A program made the position numbers and the translations under genes. Shown here piece after piece: positions 12,201-23,145 of a stretch of 64,000 nt of DNA. How positions within the stretch are numbered: the stretch's first letter is position 1; each line of letters starts with the position of its first letter. This DNA is from Cokeromyces recurvatus (lineage: Eukaryota > Mucoromycota > Mucoromycetes > Mucorales > Mucoraceae). The notes under the pieces are model-generated. The model was not told the DNA's origin and searched no databases. It saw only the letters and a list, made by a program, of their open reading frames with translations. Location: the NCBI RefSeq assembly GCF_025118155.1, contig NW_026251403.1:463001-527000 (forward strand), written 5' to 3'.

Positions 12201-14569
12201 TCATCATCATCTGGTGAGTTTATTCTTTCTCGACAATCGTACAAAATAGGTTTTAATTCAGGTACCATATTGACCATTAAACGAACATTGCTGAATTGAG
12301 GACCTAGATTATGCTTCAAGTCCTTATAAAACTCACGAATAACCTGTTCTGATTCAGTTAAAAGTTGTCTTAGAATAGAAGAAAGGCACCTTAATAGACC
12401 ATTGTAGGGCCTCTTTTGATTCTTATCAAATTTGGCTGTTGCTGTATAACCACAATGACGAGCTTGTATACTTAGGGTCGAGATCAGAGTTGATTTGCCT
12501 ATACCCCCTGGCCCCTTCAGAACGATCACTTCGCAAGCAGTATGGTCAAGTGATATAGATGTATTAATACGTAGTAAACTGTCTGCTTCTTTGATTAAAT
12601 TGTTCTCCTCCTTTTCATTCTCACAACATAATACTTGTTCTGTTGTCGTTGAAAGAACTGGCATTTTTTCTGTACTGTTATTATCATCAGTTGCTTCTTC
12701 TGTTGCAATAGTCATATGATTTAGTGGTGTTGCATCTTTTGAATTAGAAGTCGTTGTAGCTAAATTATTCTTATTAGAAATTGACGCTGCCTGTAGCATT
12801 TTTACTCTATTCTTTTCCTGTTGATGAAGATTATATGTATTTTCAATGATAGAGCTCATGAGTTCTGATTCTTTATTTCGTCCGTATAAACTATCTGATA
12901 CTTTAAAAACAGGATTTATATCACGTAAACCTAATTGAAAATGAACAAGCTATTATATATACGTATATATATATATATATGACAATAAATAAGATAAATA
13001 TGGTACAATTCATTATTATGAATAATAATTACTTGATCAAAATTTGATTCAGAAAGTCTTCTTTGACATTCTAATAAATCCTCCCTTAAGCCATAGGCAC
13101 TATCATAACGTTCTTCTACAGTCTAACCTCATGTATAATTAGTAGTCCATCTATCTATAGAAATTAATATTCTATCTTACTTTCTGGGTCAATTTGTTAA
13201 TAATATAGCTAATGGTAGGAGGTATGTCGTTTCGAATAGTATGAACCAAAGGTACAGTTTTTGATAAAATAGCATGTATAATATCCATAGCTGTTCCTTT
13301 AAAAGGATCGTTGTTAGTTAAAATGATAAAAAACATAATACCAAGTGAATATAGATCAGTTCGATGATCTAAAGCATCTGATGTTCTTCCTGTCTGTTCT
13401 GGACTAACATAAACTAGAGATGATTGAAATTCTTTTGGAGAATAAAATCGAACTGATGAAGAGGCATTCGTATAATAGTCACTGACTTGAGAGAAATAAA
13501 CAGAATTAGAGAGACGCTTTGAATGATAACTAGTAGGTTGAGATAGTGTTGCTATTGGTGGTGGTGGTGGTGGAGGTGGTGGAGGTGGTGGAGGAGGAGG
13601 AGGAGATGGAGAAGAGGATGATGATGAGTTTGTATAATTATTATCAGACATAAAAGATCTCCATCTAGAAGTAGTCAATAGTAGTTCTTCATAAGAATTT
13701 AAGCCTCCGCCAAAGTTCCATACCTTTGTGCGTAATTTTTGATCTTGATCATAAGTACATTGAAAGGCAGAAGGACGCAGCTCACCGTGTACTACACCAT
13801 TTACATGAAGGAATTGAAGAGCCGAACAGCATTCAATAGCAAATTCAAGAAAGGTGTCTAGAGTAATCTCGTTACAATCTCGAATTGGTAGTTGATCATT
13901 CCAGATCTCAAAATTATTTGTGGTCTGACTGAGAGAGAAAAGAGTAAAATAATGTCTCCTTTGTTGATATTCGAAATAAATGTAGTCATTTGGTTGAATA
14001 TCTTGATAAAGTATAGCAGCTAAGCCATCCTGAACGAGAGAGACATATTCGGTAACATGTGGTATATATTTATATCCATCTGGTAATGAGTATAATCTTT
14101 TTGTTACATAATATTCTCGTTCAAGTCGAACAGAATGTGGTGAAATTTTAGCCAATATAGGCTTATTATCTTTATTTCTTGAATAAGAATGAGTGAATGA
14201 ATAAAAAAATGGAAGGGGAAAAGCGAAAAGCGAAAAAAGAGAAAAAAGAGAAAAGAAAAAGAAAAAAAAAAAGACAAATTTTATTATTATTGTTAAAATT
14301 CTTTTAAATATTCATTATTACCTCTTTCCAACACTGACAGCAATTAATCCACCAGCGCCGGCAAGTTCTATTGCTTTACCAAATGTATAATTTGGTATGT
14401 TAAACTCATATGTTTCATAGTTAATATTAAAATTGCCAGGGGGAAGTGTTCTCGGAAGAGGTCGATCAAATAAAGAAGATTTTGTCTTCTTATTGTTATT
14501 GGTTGAATTTGATTTTTTTATTTTTTTGTTTTTGTTTGAATATTGATTTAAAATATGAAAGGAAGACAT
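5356..14569 (-). CDS. Chk1/Mak-type hybrid histidine kinase (pseudokinase-AAA-GAF-HisKA-HATPase-REC)
   Basis: Multistep phosphorelay sensor kinase of the Candida Chk1 / S. pombe Mak type. Fourteen exons (complement): 14569-14322, 14177-13181, 13122-13033, 12949-12158, 12094-12044, 11975-11951, 11825-9718, 9534-9236, 9135-9034, 8934-8751, 8648-8081, 8006-6869, 6774-5552, 5486-5356. All phases agree, giving 7,956 nt and 2,651 residues. Order: Ser/Thr-kinase-like domain (~40-440), with HGELRP where HRD is usual and NFGGG where DFG is usual, so probably a pseudokinase as in its relatives. Then an AAA-type ATPase with Walker A GPGGIGKST (~591) and LDD Walker B (~730), a long helical region, GAF (~1830-1990), H-box SHELRTP (His ~2022), an ATPase with N box and GTGLGL, and a receiver with phospho-Asp ~2574 and a TKP lysine. 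No membrane segment, so it should be cytosolic. Poly-Pro and poly-Thr tracts are present. Confidence 0.92.
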
Positions 14570-14799
14570 GATATCTTCTTTTCTTTAATAAAATTACAAT
14601 AAAAAGTAAAAATTAAGGAAGAAGAATGAAAGAAAAAAAAATATATATAAAAATATGTATGTATATATGATAGAGAGGAAAGGGAAGAGAAAAATGAAAA
14701 AAAAAGAAAAGAAAAAGAAAAAAAAATATATGAAATATAAAATAAACAGTGTATTATAATCATCCAATTTTGGATTGTTGTACCGACCCACTGTTCCAA

Positions 14800-15575
14800 T
14801 TACAACATGATATCTGCTCCGGTTACAATTGGCCTTTGTGGAGGTATAATATTTCCCATTATGGCTGCAGACGGCATATGTGACATTTGTCTATAAATAA
14901 TTGTTTTTAATTCTAGGTTAAGTTTTCGAGTAAAGGAATAAATAGTAATTGTCCAATATGACTATAATGTATGGTAAAATTAGTACAGGCATTCATCTAT
15001 ATCAACATAAAGATATATATTACATAAGTTATTATCATTATTATAGTTGATAAAATCGTAAACTTTAATTCATTTTCCCAAGTTTTGTTACAGTTGAAAA
15101 ACTCTTCTTTCCCTATAAATCGGTTTTCATCAAGAATAGTGAAATCGAGATTATAGGGGTTTAAATCTATATCACTGCAATGTTGAATATAATTGTCCTT
15201 TTGAACGATGAATAAAACTGTGTTTATAAATGTATCCAATAACAAAATAAAGACTAGAATAAATATGGTTAATGAGGCTATTCGCATACCATTTGCAGAT
15301 CTCTATGATAAATTAGAATAAGGAACAACTTTTTAACTCTGTAAATAATAGAATTATAATACAAACCAAATAAATAGGAATTAATGACCCTAAACAAATA
15401 GTAAAAAAAATAAGATTGATTAAACCAAATAGATAAACTCCAGTGTTATTATCGCTCATTTGAGTATAAAAAGCTAATAATAAAGGATGAGTCTAGTACA
15501 TGTATATCATATTAAATAGAATAAACTTACGACTTTTAGCCTGAAATGATAATATTGTAAAATATAAAGAAAGTC

Positions 15576-15608
<33 letters not shown>

Positions 15609-15772
15609 TATTAGTAGTTAGTATTTAATTATCCTATTTTATTATATAATACCATCCATATTAAACAAGAAAAGAAGGCTCCTATTCTTAAATGTATGCA
15701 GCCACAACATTTATGAATATAAGGATTCCTTGAATGTATAATCTGATTATGAATTATAAAAGGCCGTATCAT
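14800..15772 (-). CDS. Four-TM (tetraspan-like) fungal membrane protein
   Basis: Five exons (complement): 15772-15653, 15576-15531, 15473-15367, 15302-15024, 14961-14800. The reading is continuous over 237 residues. It starts with a short basic tail and CCGCIHLRIG, then TM1 and TM2 and TM3. An extracellular-type loop with two Cys and N-K-T-W follows, then TM4 (after ENELKFTI), a YSF motif and a polar tail. The shape recalls tetraspan proteins common in mucoralean genomes; this is from memory and the function is unknown. The assignment rests on phase agreement at all four introns. No single uninterrupted ORF shows the gene. It sits 230 bp upstream of the histidine kinase on the same strand. 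Confidence 0.6.
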
Positions 15773-16288
15773 TTATTTATTTTTGGTTAAAAGATCAATA
15801 AGGAAGAAGAAGAAAATAAAGAAAGAGGAAGGTAGATATTTGGTTATTTTCTCATTGTTATTATGGTCTTCTTCTTCTGTAATAAATTGTAAACATTTAC
15901 CTTTTTATTCTTCAAATTGTTCCACAACTTACTTAATCTAATTATTTATTGAAGATCTTTTTCCTTTATTTGATATTTTAACTCAGTTTAATATTATTAC
16001 ATGGCACGTTAAGTAATAGAGAGTTTCCATGTATTTAAGAGGAGCTATTGTAGCTCAACATGCTTCCCCTGTTAACTTTCCTCTTTATTAAGCTTACCAT
16101 ACTTAAGTTAATTATATGATAAAAGGAAGGGAAAAAAATAGTAATAAATTACTTCCATTTTATTGGATACTTTTAGGATCTTGGACAATATCAAAGCCTA
16201 TTAATCCAGATTATCAATAAAAGTTAAGAATGTTCTACTAGAATATAACCTTATTTGTATTAAATATTGGCGGAATAAAGTATTTATT

Positions 16289-16338
<50 letters not shown>

Positions 16339-16608
16339 TTGCTTTTATACGAATAATAGTGCATAATAACAAAATTAGAACTCTATATTTTATAATGAAA
16401 TTAAAATTAACAGAATTCATTAGCTATTAAAGACTGCTGCGTCCGTTAATTATGAACAGATATAGAATACAGTATTTCAGCTTATGATTGAGATGAATCT
16501 TTTTTTTTTTCTTGTTTATCAATAAGAGTTTGGGTCGAGAAAAAGCGAAAATAAAATAAGGAAAATTAATGGACAAATAAAAAGTGGTTTGTATGTAAAT
16601 ATCTTAGT
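15773..16608. other. Intergenic
   Basis: AT-rich spacer with a ~43-base A run at 16294-16336. No gene seen. The first part should contain the promoter of the tetraspan-like gene. Confidence 0.5.
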
Positions 16609-17210
16609 CATCAAAGGACAATGTCTCTGGTAAAAATGATGAGACTTTCACTTTCCTTCCAAATAGAAAATGGGATAACAACCCTATTTTTACTATCATT
16701 GATCTCTCTGTTCCATCGTGTGCTGCAGCTTTTACATTTGAGTATATTGTAAGAATATTTACTATTGAGGAAGTCTTGCTGGTTTCAGGTCTTTTTTTTT
16801 CTTATAGTTATTGCCTATTTAATATCTATACCTTGAAGATGGTACAAATAATTAAGTTTCATACAATACAACACTTCAGATACTCTAGATTCATTAACAT
16901 TGATCGCCAAAGACTTGAACAATTTTGATCTCTATTTAAATTATTTGTAGAATATACCAGTAGTTTCAGAAATTATTCTTCTTATTGGTACTGTACTCTT
17001 GTTTTTTTTTTCATACCATCATCAAATACAATCAACTGTGCTAACTCTCATCTTTTAAAGGATATCTTTGGCCATCGCTATTTCTTCTTATGTTTATCGC
17101 TTTCTTTTTTGGACTATTATGTTTTCTTTTCTATTTTTTCTTTTGTTTTACTCTATTTTGACTTGTTTGTTTGTGCTTAGTAGGATTATACTTTTTTTTT
17201 TTCATCTAAG
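16609..17210 (+). pseudogene. Decayed membrane-protein gene, left part
   Basis: From 16609 the frame stays open for ~105 codons without a start codon. It includes DNVSGKNDETFTFLPNRKW and DLSVPSCAAAFTFEY, which read like genuine protein. After a stop at ~16928 hydrophobic stretches continue in shifted frames (IILLIGTVLL at ~16970 and a longer run at 17060-17190). I cannot build an uninterrupted gene. Together with the fragment at 18960-19320 this may be one membrane-protein gene split by the transposase element between them. The family is not recognised. Confidence 0.35.
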
Positions 17211-17311
17211 GGATCGTCCAAGCTGAAGTGAGATAAGATTGTCTAGAATTGATCTCGTTCTTTTTTTTTTTTCAAATAGATATTGTCTTATGATTTTTTA
17301 CTTGTTACATT

Positions 17312-18720
17312 TCAGCGAAGACAACGATCGAAAAATGAAACTGAATGCCTTGTCCATCCTTTACAGTCTGCTAGAGTAACTTCAGAACATGCTTCTATAA
17401 TTTGAGGAGTCAATGCATCACTGCCATCGAAAGGTCGTCTTTTGACATTATATTTTTCTTTCGACCAAAACTCTTCAATAGGATTAAGAAATGGTGAGTA
17501 TGGTGGAAGATAAGCACATTTGTAACTTCTTTTCTCAATGAACCCTCTCACAATGACAGGCTTATGTATAGGAGCATTATCCATGATAACGTAGTAACTT
17601 TTCATCTCATTTTTGTCAAGAATATCCATCGCATTACTCAAATAGTTCAAAGAATGTTCGGTTCTTGTGCCTATTTTTGCTGTTGTAGCTATTATTTTCC
17701 CATCTGCGTTTCTCTTTTTAGTTCCAGCGACAATAACAGGTTTTCTCCGAGAAATATCAATAACACCTTGGTTCGAAATAGCGCCAAGAATAGTGATTGT
17801 AGTTTCCTTGCTCTTTGGAATTACAGTTTTTGCTGGCTCGCCCGCTTTTGACCAACCTCTTGTACGACTGATATGTAAATTAAAACCGGCCTCATCTATG
17901 AAAACACAATTCTTTTCAAAATCCATTTCATTATTAGATAACCATGATTCAACAGTAGTTTTTTCTTTTCAAGAGGTTCCCATCCGAATTTCGATATTCA
18001 GTAAGTTTTTCTAGTTTCTTTATGCTTAATGCGCGTTGTTCTTTAACATGGCGATAAAACTGGCTTTTCGAAATAGAATTATCAGGATATTGTTCGATAA
18101 GCTTTTCCTTCAACTGCTCTAAGGTCATTGGTGCAAAATTATCGATAAGTTTTATGACAAACAACGTGTGTTCTTCCGTTAAAACCTTAAATCGAACTCG
18201 ACCCCTTTGTTTTTTTCTCAGGAACATCTTGAGTTTCATGCCATAACTTTCGATATCGATAAGCAGTTAAAAGAATAATGCCTTTTCTTGTTGCAGCATC
18301 TTTTACCGGTACCTGTTCAACGATTAAACCAATGAAATCGACAATTTGAGAAACCGTATATGATCTGTAAGACGTTGCAGACTTCTTACCCTTAATTTTT
18401 ATAGCACCTGCAAGGTTTTCAGCGAATTTCTCCAGCTTCACCTTCTCATTGTCTTCTTCTTCATACTCGCTATCTTTTTCTTCACTTTGTTTTGTATCTC
18501 CATTTGCTACTTCAAAATCGTTTATAACTTCCTCATCGATTTCCATAGCAGCCTCATCTCGATCAAATGTAAGACGCATCATTGACATCAAACCGGAATA
18601 TACCACGACTGTTTGATCATCAAAGTTTTCAGAATCTTTTAATGACAGATCTTCCTTGTAAATATCTTTTGTCATGTTTAAATTGCTAATGTTTAAAAAA
18701 AGTTGGCTATCAATTATCAC
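17312..18720 (-). pseudogene. DD34E (DDE_3-type) transposase with two frameshifts
   Basis: Three overlapping reading frames make one transposase. Frame 1 (18720-~18210) holds an acidic N-terminus and a helix-turn-helix ending at YRKLWHETQ. Frame 2 (~18210-17960) holds a second HTH. Frame 3 (~17960-17312) holds the catalytic core: FIDEAGF, MDNAPIH and LNPIEEFW, with 34 residues between the second Asp and the Glu. Both breaks fall in A runs on the coding strand (7 A at 18210-18216 and 6 A at 17959-17964). One fewer A in each restores the frame. All catalytic residues are intact, so this is either recently dead or miscounted in assembly. The unbroken protein would be ~465 residues. Confidence 0.85.
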
Positions 18721-18836
18721 ATAAAATTTTCCAAACTAGTTATCAACCAATATAATTTTTCTCATTTTAGAACTTTAAAATTCTCATTTTATCGAATTAT
18801 TTTCTCATTTATTTGGAAAATACAGTATTAAGGAAC
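17312..18836 (-). mobile_element. Tc1/IS630-like DNA transposon, one end missing
   Basis: The element contains a DD34E transposase read from 18720 to 17312. Upstream, at 18750-18836, lie three copies of a TCTCATTTWT-like 10-mer and then AAAATACAGTA. The latter is a plausible terminal repeat ending on a TA target dinucleotide. I found no matching inverted copy on the 17.2-kb side, so that end appears lost or diverged. Confidence 0.6.
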
Positions 18837-18959
18837 TTCTTTTGACCAGTCATTAGTGATATAAAGTAATAAAAAAAAAGTATCGTCTTCATTTAGTTGG
18901 TACTTGATCGAAGTTTTTTTTTTTTTTTCGCGTTTCACACTAACCAAATATATTTTCAG

Positions 18960-19320
18960 AAAAAGTCAGGCGTTGTCCGTGTCACTTTTAATGGTGATGT
19001 TATTTTTTTTTCTTTGTGCAGACTTTTTCTTTTGTGGCGCATCTTCTATGTAACATTAAAACATTGACCAACGTAGCTATCTCGTACAGGATGAAAAAAA
19101 GTAATCGTATACCAAGACAGGGCATTGCGAGGTATATCTTTGCTTGCTACGAACATGCTTGTACTGCTTGCTCTTCTTCCTGAGGAGACGGCCAATTCCT
19201 TCTACAAGATTGGTGGCATAATTTTTTTTCTATGCCTTTTGCTTGTACTAGGTAGCAGCTACAGCATGGTACTATCCTTCATCAACAAGAAGAAAAGGAA
19301 AAGTCTTTTTTTTTTTTTTA
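18960..19320 (+). pseudogene. Decayed membrane-protein gene, right part
   Basis: One frame reads CRLFLLWRIFYVTLKH, then KKVIVYQDRALRGISLLAT, then two hydrophobic segments ending GSSYSMVLSF. It contains three in-frame stops between 19070 and 19115. The pattern is a multi-pass membrane protein with several nonsense mutations. Only the part from 19125 is a clean ORF. The family is not recognised. Confidence 0.35.
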
Positions 19321-20486
19321 GTTAAGCTAAGTATCTTTTAAGTTGATAGTTTGACACATCTTTACTTACGTTAACTGACGATAATTATGTAGGTTGAAAA
19401 CCATACGTTACAATCCTTCTTGAATTATTCCCTAATGCAGCTTCTATATAGAATTAAGATCACATATTTATGCTATACGAAAAGGGATTGCATATCGCAA
19501 ATCACGTTTGCTCTCTGTTCCTTCGTAAGAAGCAAGAAACTAAAAGTAAAAGGGTTTGCAGTAAAGATTATCTTGTCTATCGATGTTTAATCCGTTATTA
19601 ACTATTTTTTAGCTATACACCATGTTCTATCATGATGAGAAGAATTCTTGCACTTTAGGTCCACGCTGTTATTAAATAATATTTAAGCACAAAGCATAAA
19701 CCTTTCAAGTTCATAGGCTTGAATGTATCTAACTTCAAGAGACGTAAGCCCAAGAATGAATACTCAACAAAAATAAAAGAGTTGCTAGCTATAAGAAAAA
19801 GTTTGAATGACTTCCTATGACACATGCCAAAAAGCAGCATAATCAAATTCTGAATAAAGAAGACCATCAGAGTACTCTCTCTGTTCTTTGTTTTACATTC
19901 AACCTATTAAGGTTAAAGTCTTTCGAGTCTTTACAAGTTGCTAGTTTTTTTTTCTTATGAGCTATATTTTTCTCTTTTCTTTTTCTTTCTTCTAATGGGA
20001 GAATTGTCTGGGCTATGTATGGCTTTACGAAATATGAAATCAACAGGAAAAAAGACCTGTTGGTGATGCTCTTTTGAAACGCGATATATCTTGTTTTATT
20101 TATGTCTATCTATAATGGCTTGCTTTTCTTTTAATTGTCTTTTTTATTGCATTTGTGTAAATTTAGGGAAATTATAAAATCATCGATTGTTAAAAAAAAA
20201 GGAACAAATCAGGTAGCAAGTATAAGTGTATTATAGCAGTACTTCAAGTGATAGGTTTCTACTATCTGATATACGTTATCAAACAAAGTAGACATGGATA
20301 AAAATTGCTATAGCATTCCAGTTTTTATGGTTTATCAGTTAGGCTAAAGCGACAAACACAATTTCAAACTACGACAACCTGATATTGTTGTTGTACATAT
20401 ACAACAAATGATTTATTCTCATTAGAAAATGTATACCATTTAGCATCTTTTTTTTTTAAAAAAAAAAAAAGAAAAAGAAAAAGAAA
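19321..20486. other. Intergenic
   Basis: No gene supported. A 70-codon minus-strand ORF at 19655-19867 has no recognisable feature. The last ~60 bases before the Nudix start are A-rich. Confidence 0.5.
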
Positions 20487-21300
20487 ATGTCATCCCACTC
20501 GTTTCCTCTTGTATTTAATGCTAATACACTTGCTTTATTTCGTAAACGATTACTTAATTGTCCTAAATTTAAGTTGAATTACAAACCAGATGTTAAAGAT
20601 GCCGCTGTTCTTGTACCATTATGCATTGTTCAAGAAAAACCAAGTATATTATTTACTGTTAGAAATTTAAATATGAGGACTCATCGTGGAGAGATAAGGT
20701 AGAAGGCAATAGTTTTATACATGTCTACATATAATTTATTTCTTATTTATGTCGCATAGTTTTCCTGGTGGAAAAAAAGGTAATATACAGTCTCTATATA
20801 TTTCATTGATAATTTATATTTTTTTTAATGTTAGATGATAGCGATATATCGATAGAGTCCACGGCTTTAAGAGAAGCACAAGAAGAAATTGGATTAAATC
20901 CTTCATCTGTTGATATTTTGGGATGTTTTTCACCTTTACCAAATAAAACAGGATCATTAAAAGTGTATCCGTATGTGGGGTTTATTAAGGATCAAGTCGA
21001 TTTAAAGAAGTTTAATCCTGATGAAGTATCTAGCGTATTTACTTTACCGATTGATTATTTAATCGACCCAAGTATAAGACAAATAAAGCAATTCCGTGAT
21101 AGCAAGCATAAATATACTGTATTTAAAGTACCTGAGCCTATGGAAGGAGAAAATGAAATATGGGGGTTAACAAGCTTTATTTTAGATGGTAGTATATTGT
21201 TAGAGTAAAATGTATACATGAATGTTAATCATGAGTATCTTTTTTTCTTCTTCTTCTTTTAGGTGTATTTCGTAAGATTATTCCAGAGTATTATTCTTGA
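20487..21300 (+). CDS. Nudix hydrolase, CoA pyrophosphatase type (NUDT8/Pcd1-like)
   Basis: Likely cleaves CoA or related nucleoside diphosphate derivatives in peroxisome, mitochondrion or cytosol. Exons are 20487-20698, 20760-20779 (only 20 nt), 20835-21188 and 21263-21300; phases agree and give 207 residues. The tiny second exon carries FPGGK. Joined to exon 3 it forms the Nudix box G-G-K-x-...-REAQEEIGL, with catalytic Glu residues present. Upstream, AAVLVPL and HRGEISFPGG match the CoA-diphosphatase subfamily. The C-terminus is WGLTSFILDG then a short final exon. No obvious PTS1 (it ends in YYS). Confidence 0.85.
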
Positions 21301-21971
21301 AGGTGTCGTTATTAAATAAAAAGATGTACAGTAATTATAGATTTTAACCCATACTCTCTCTCTCTCTCCTCTCTCTATATATATATTTGTATACATACAA
21401 GACTGAATATATTCTTTTTATATAAAAGTAAGCACTAAGAGGAATTTGCATAATAATATGTATATTAGGGCTGATTTCTTCCCTTCTTGTAATAATTTGG
21501 TATAAAGGGAATAAAACAAAATAAAATAAACAAAAAGGATATAAGTGTACACATTATTAATATTTTAGCACTGTATGCCTAACAGTTTCTTTTAAAGTCT
21601 AATGTTATTTATAAATTAAGAAAAGACCGAACAGCAACTGTTACTACTACTGTCATTGTAGTTAAGCTTGATACGTAGCATATACAGATTGTATACGATT
21701 TAAGTAATACTATTATACAAATGAAAGAAAAACAAACCTATTCTGTTATAATTTAATATATAATAATATACTACAGCAATAGAAGTTGGCAATTGCAATT
21801 ACTACAAGGAAGCACAACAAAAAAAAAAAAAAAAAAAAAAAAAAAACAAAATATATCGGAAATTAAATTAAACACAATACTACTGGACAAGAACGGAAGG
21901 ATCACGTGATACTTTCCTAATTAAGAAGGTACAAATTTATGATATTTTTGACGATTTTTTAATCATCAGAT
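21301..21971. other. Intergenic
   Basis: Holds a CT/TA microsatellite at ~21353-21390 and a ~28-base A run near 21820. No gene seen. Confidence 0.5.
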
Positions 21972-22045
21972 GGTTTCTTGGTGTAGTTGGTTATCACGCC
22001 TGCTTAACACGCAGGCGGTCGCCAGTTCGAGTCTGGCAGAAATCA
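21972..22045 (+). tRNA. tRNA-Val (anticodon AAC)
   Basis: Full cloverleaf. The acceptor stem GGTTTCT pairs with AGAAATC (one G-U). The D arm contains the A box GTGTAGTTGGT. The anticodon stem CCTGC/GCAGG holds the loop TTAACAC with anticodon AAC. The T arm is GCCAG-TTCGAGT-CTGGC with a B box. The discriminator base is A at 22045, and CCA is not encoded, as expected in a eukaryote. There is no intron, and a run of six T soon after serves as Pol III terminator. Confidence 0.95.
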
Positions 22046-23145
22046 TCTTTTTTTACATTTTTTATATCGTATTTTATCTTTATATCGTTTATTCAACAAA
22101 TTATGTAGAGTGCCTCTTTTACTTTTATGATGTGACAACATTAGCAAGTTCTATTATTATTATTTGTTGGTATTATGATAAAACCTTTATCTTTAAATTA
22201 ATTCAGTACTAAATAAAATAAGAAAGCATTTTTGCTCTATTAACTCGAAGTAACAATATGCCTAAACATGGATCTTAAATCACATGAATATGAATTTTTT
22301 TTTTCTTGCTATAATTAAAACTAATAGTATATAAAAAAGGATACAAAGAAACTTGTGAGCCAAAAAAAAAAAAAAAAAAAAAAAAAAAAACGAAATAGAA
22401 TATTGATTTTCAAAAATATGAAGTAATATTAAAGAATTCTCATTAGAGACACTCTTAAATTTTGACACTTTCCTCATTTTGTAAATGTTTGTTTGTATCT
22501 AACAAGCTTGCACTATATTCTTCACATTTTTCCTGATTTTAAACTCGCTATAAATAGGAAAAAAGAAGTAATATAATATATTTGCGATAGTGAGGTGTAA
22601 AAGTATACATGTATAAAATATTTTTTTTTAAGATTTACTTATTAAGCGGTAAAAAAAGTAGAAAATATAAACAAAAAGGATTGATTTTTTTTTCCCAGTA
22701 AGCATCTACGTACTATTTTTGAATTTGCAGACATTTTGATATCAAATTCTAATGAAGATAATTGTTATTCTTATTATTGACTATGTATGCCATTCTTTGA
22801 CACTAGCATATTTCTTCTTTGATTTATCATAATGATAATTTATTATACTTTTTCTAACATGCATCAAACAGTCAAAGTATATTTTAATATGCATAAATAA
22901 GAAAAGTGATAGGCTCTGATATGCATACTTTCATAATATACATGTATATATATATACGGTTACTGATATTAATACAATATTAAAATAGAATGCGATGGTA
23001 TAAAACTGCATCAGTTTTTATGTTTATGTTCAATATAAATTCATATAAAACTGAAAAATAAATAACAATAGATTAACAGTAAATCTATCTTTTCTATACT
23101 AACTAATTATATATATATATGTATATAAAAGACCTCTATGCATTT
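22046..23145. other. Intergenic
   Basis: AT-rich spacer with a ~30-base A run at ~22361-22390. Predicted short ORFs are poly-Phe artefacts. No gene seen. Confidence 0.5.

Noticed and set aside
14548..14799. Phe-rich ORFs upstream of the histidine kinase
   Set aside because: Homopolymer artefacts; the tetraspan-like gene ends at 14800 in another frame.
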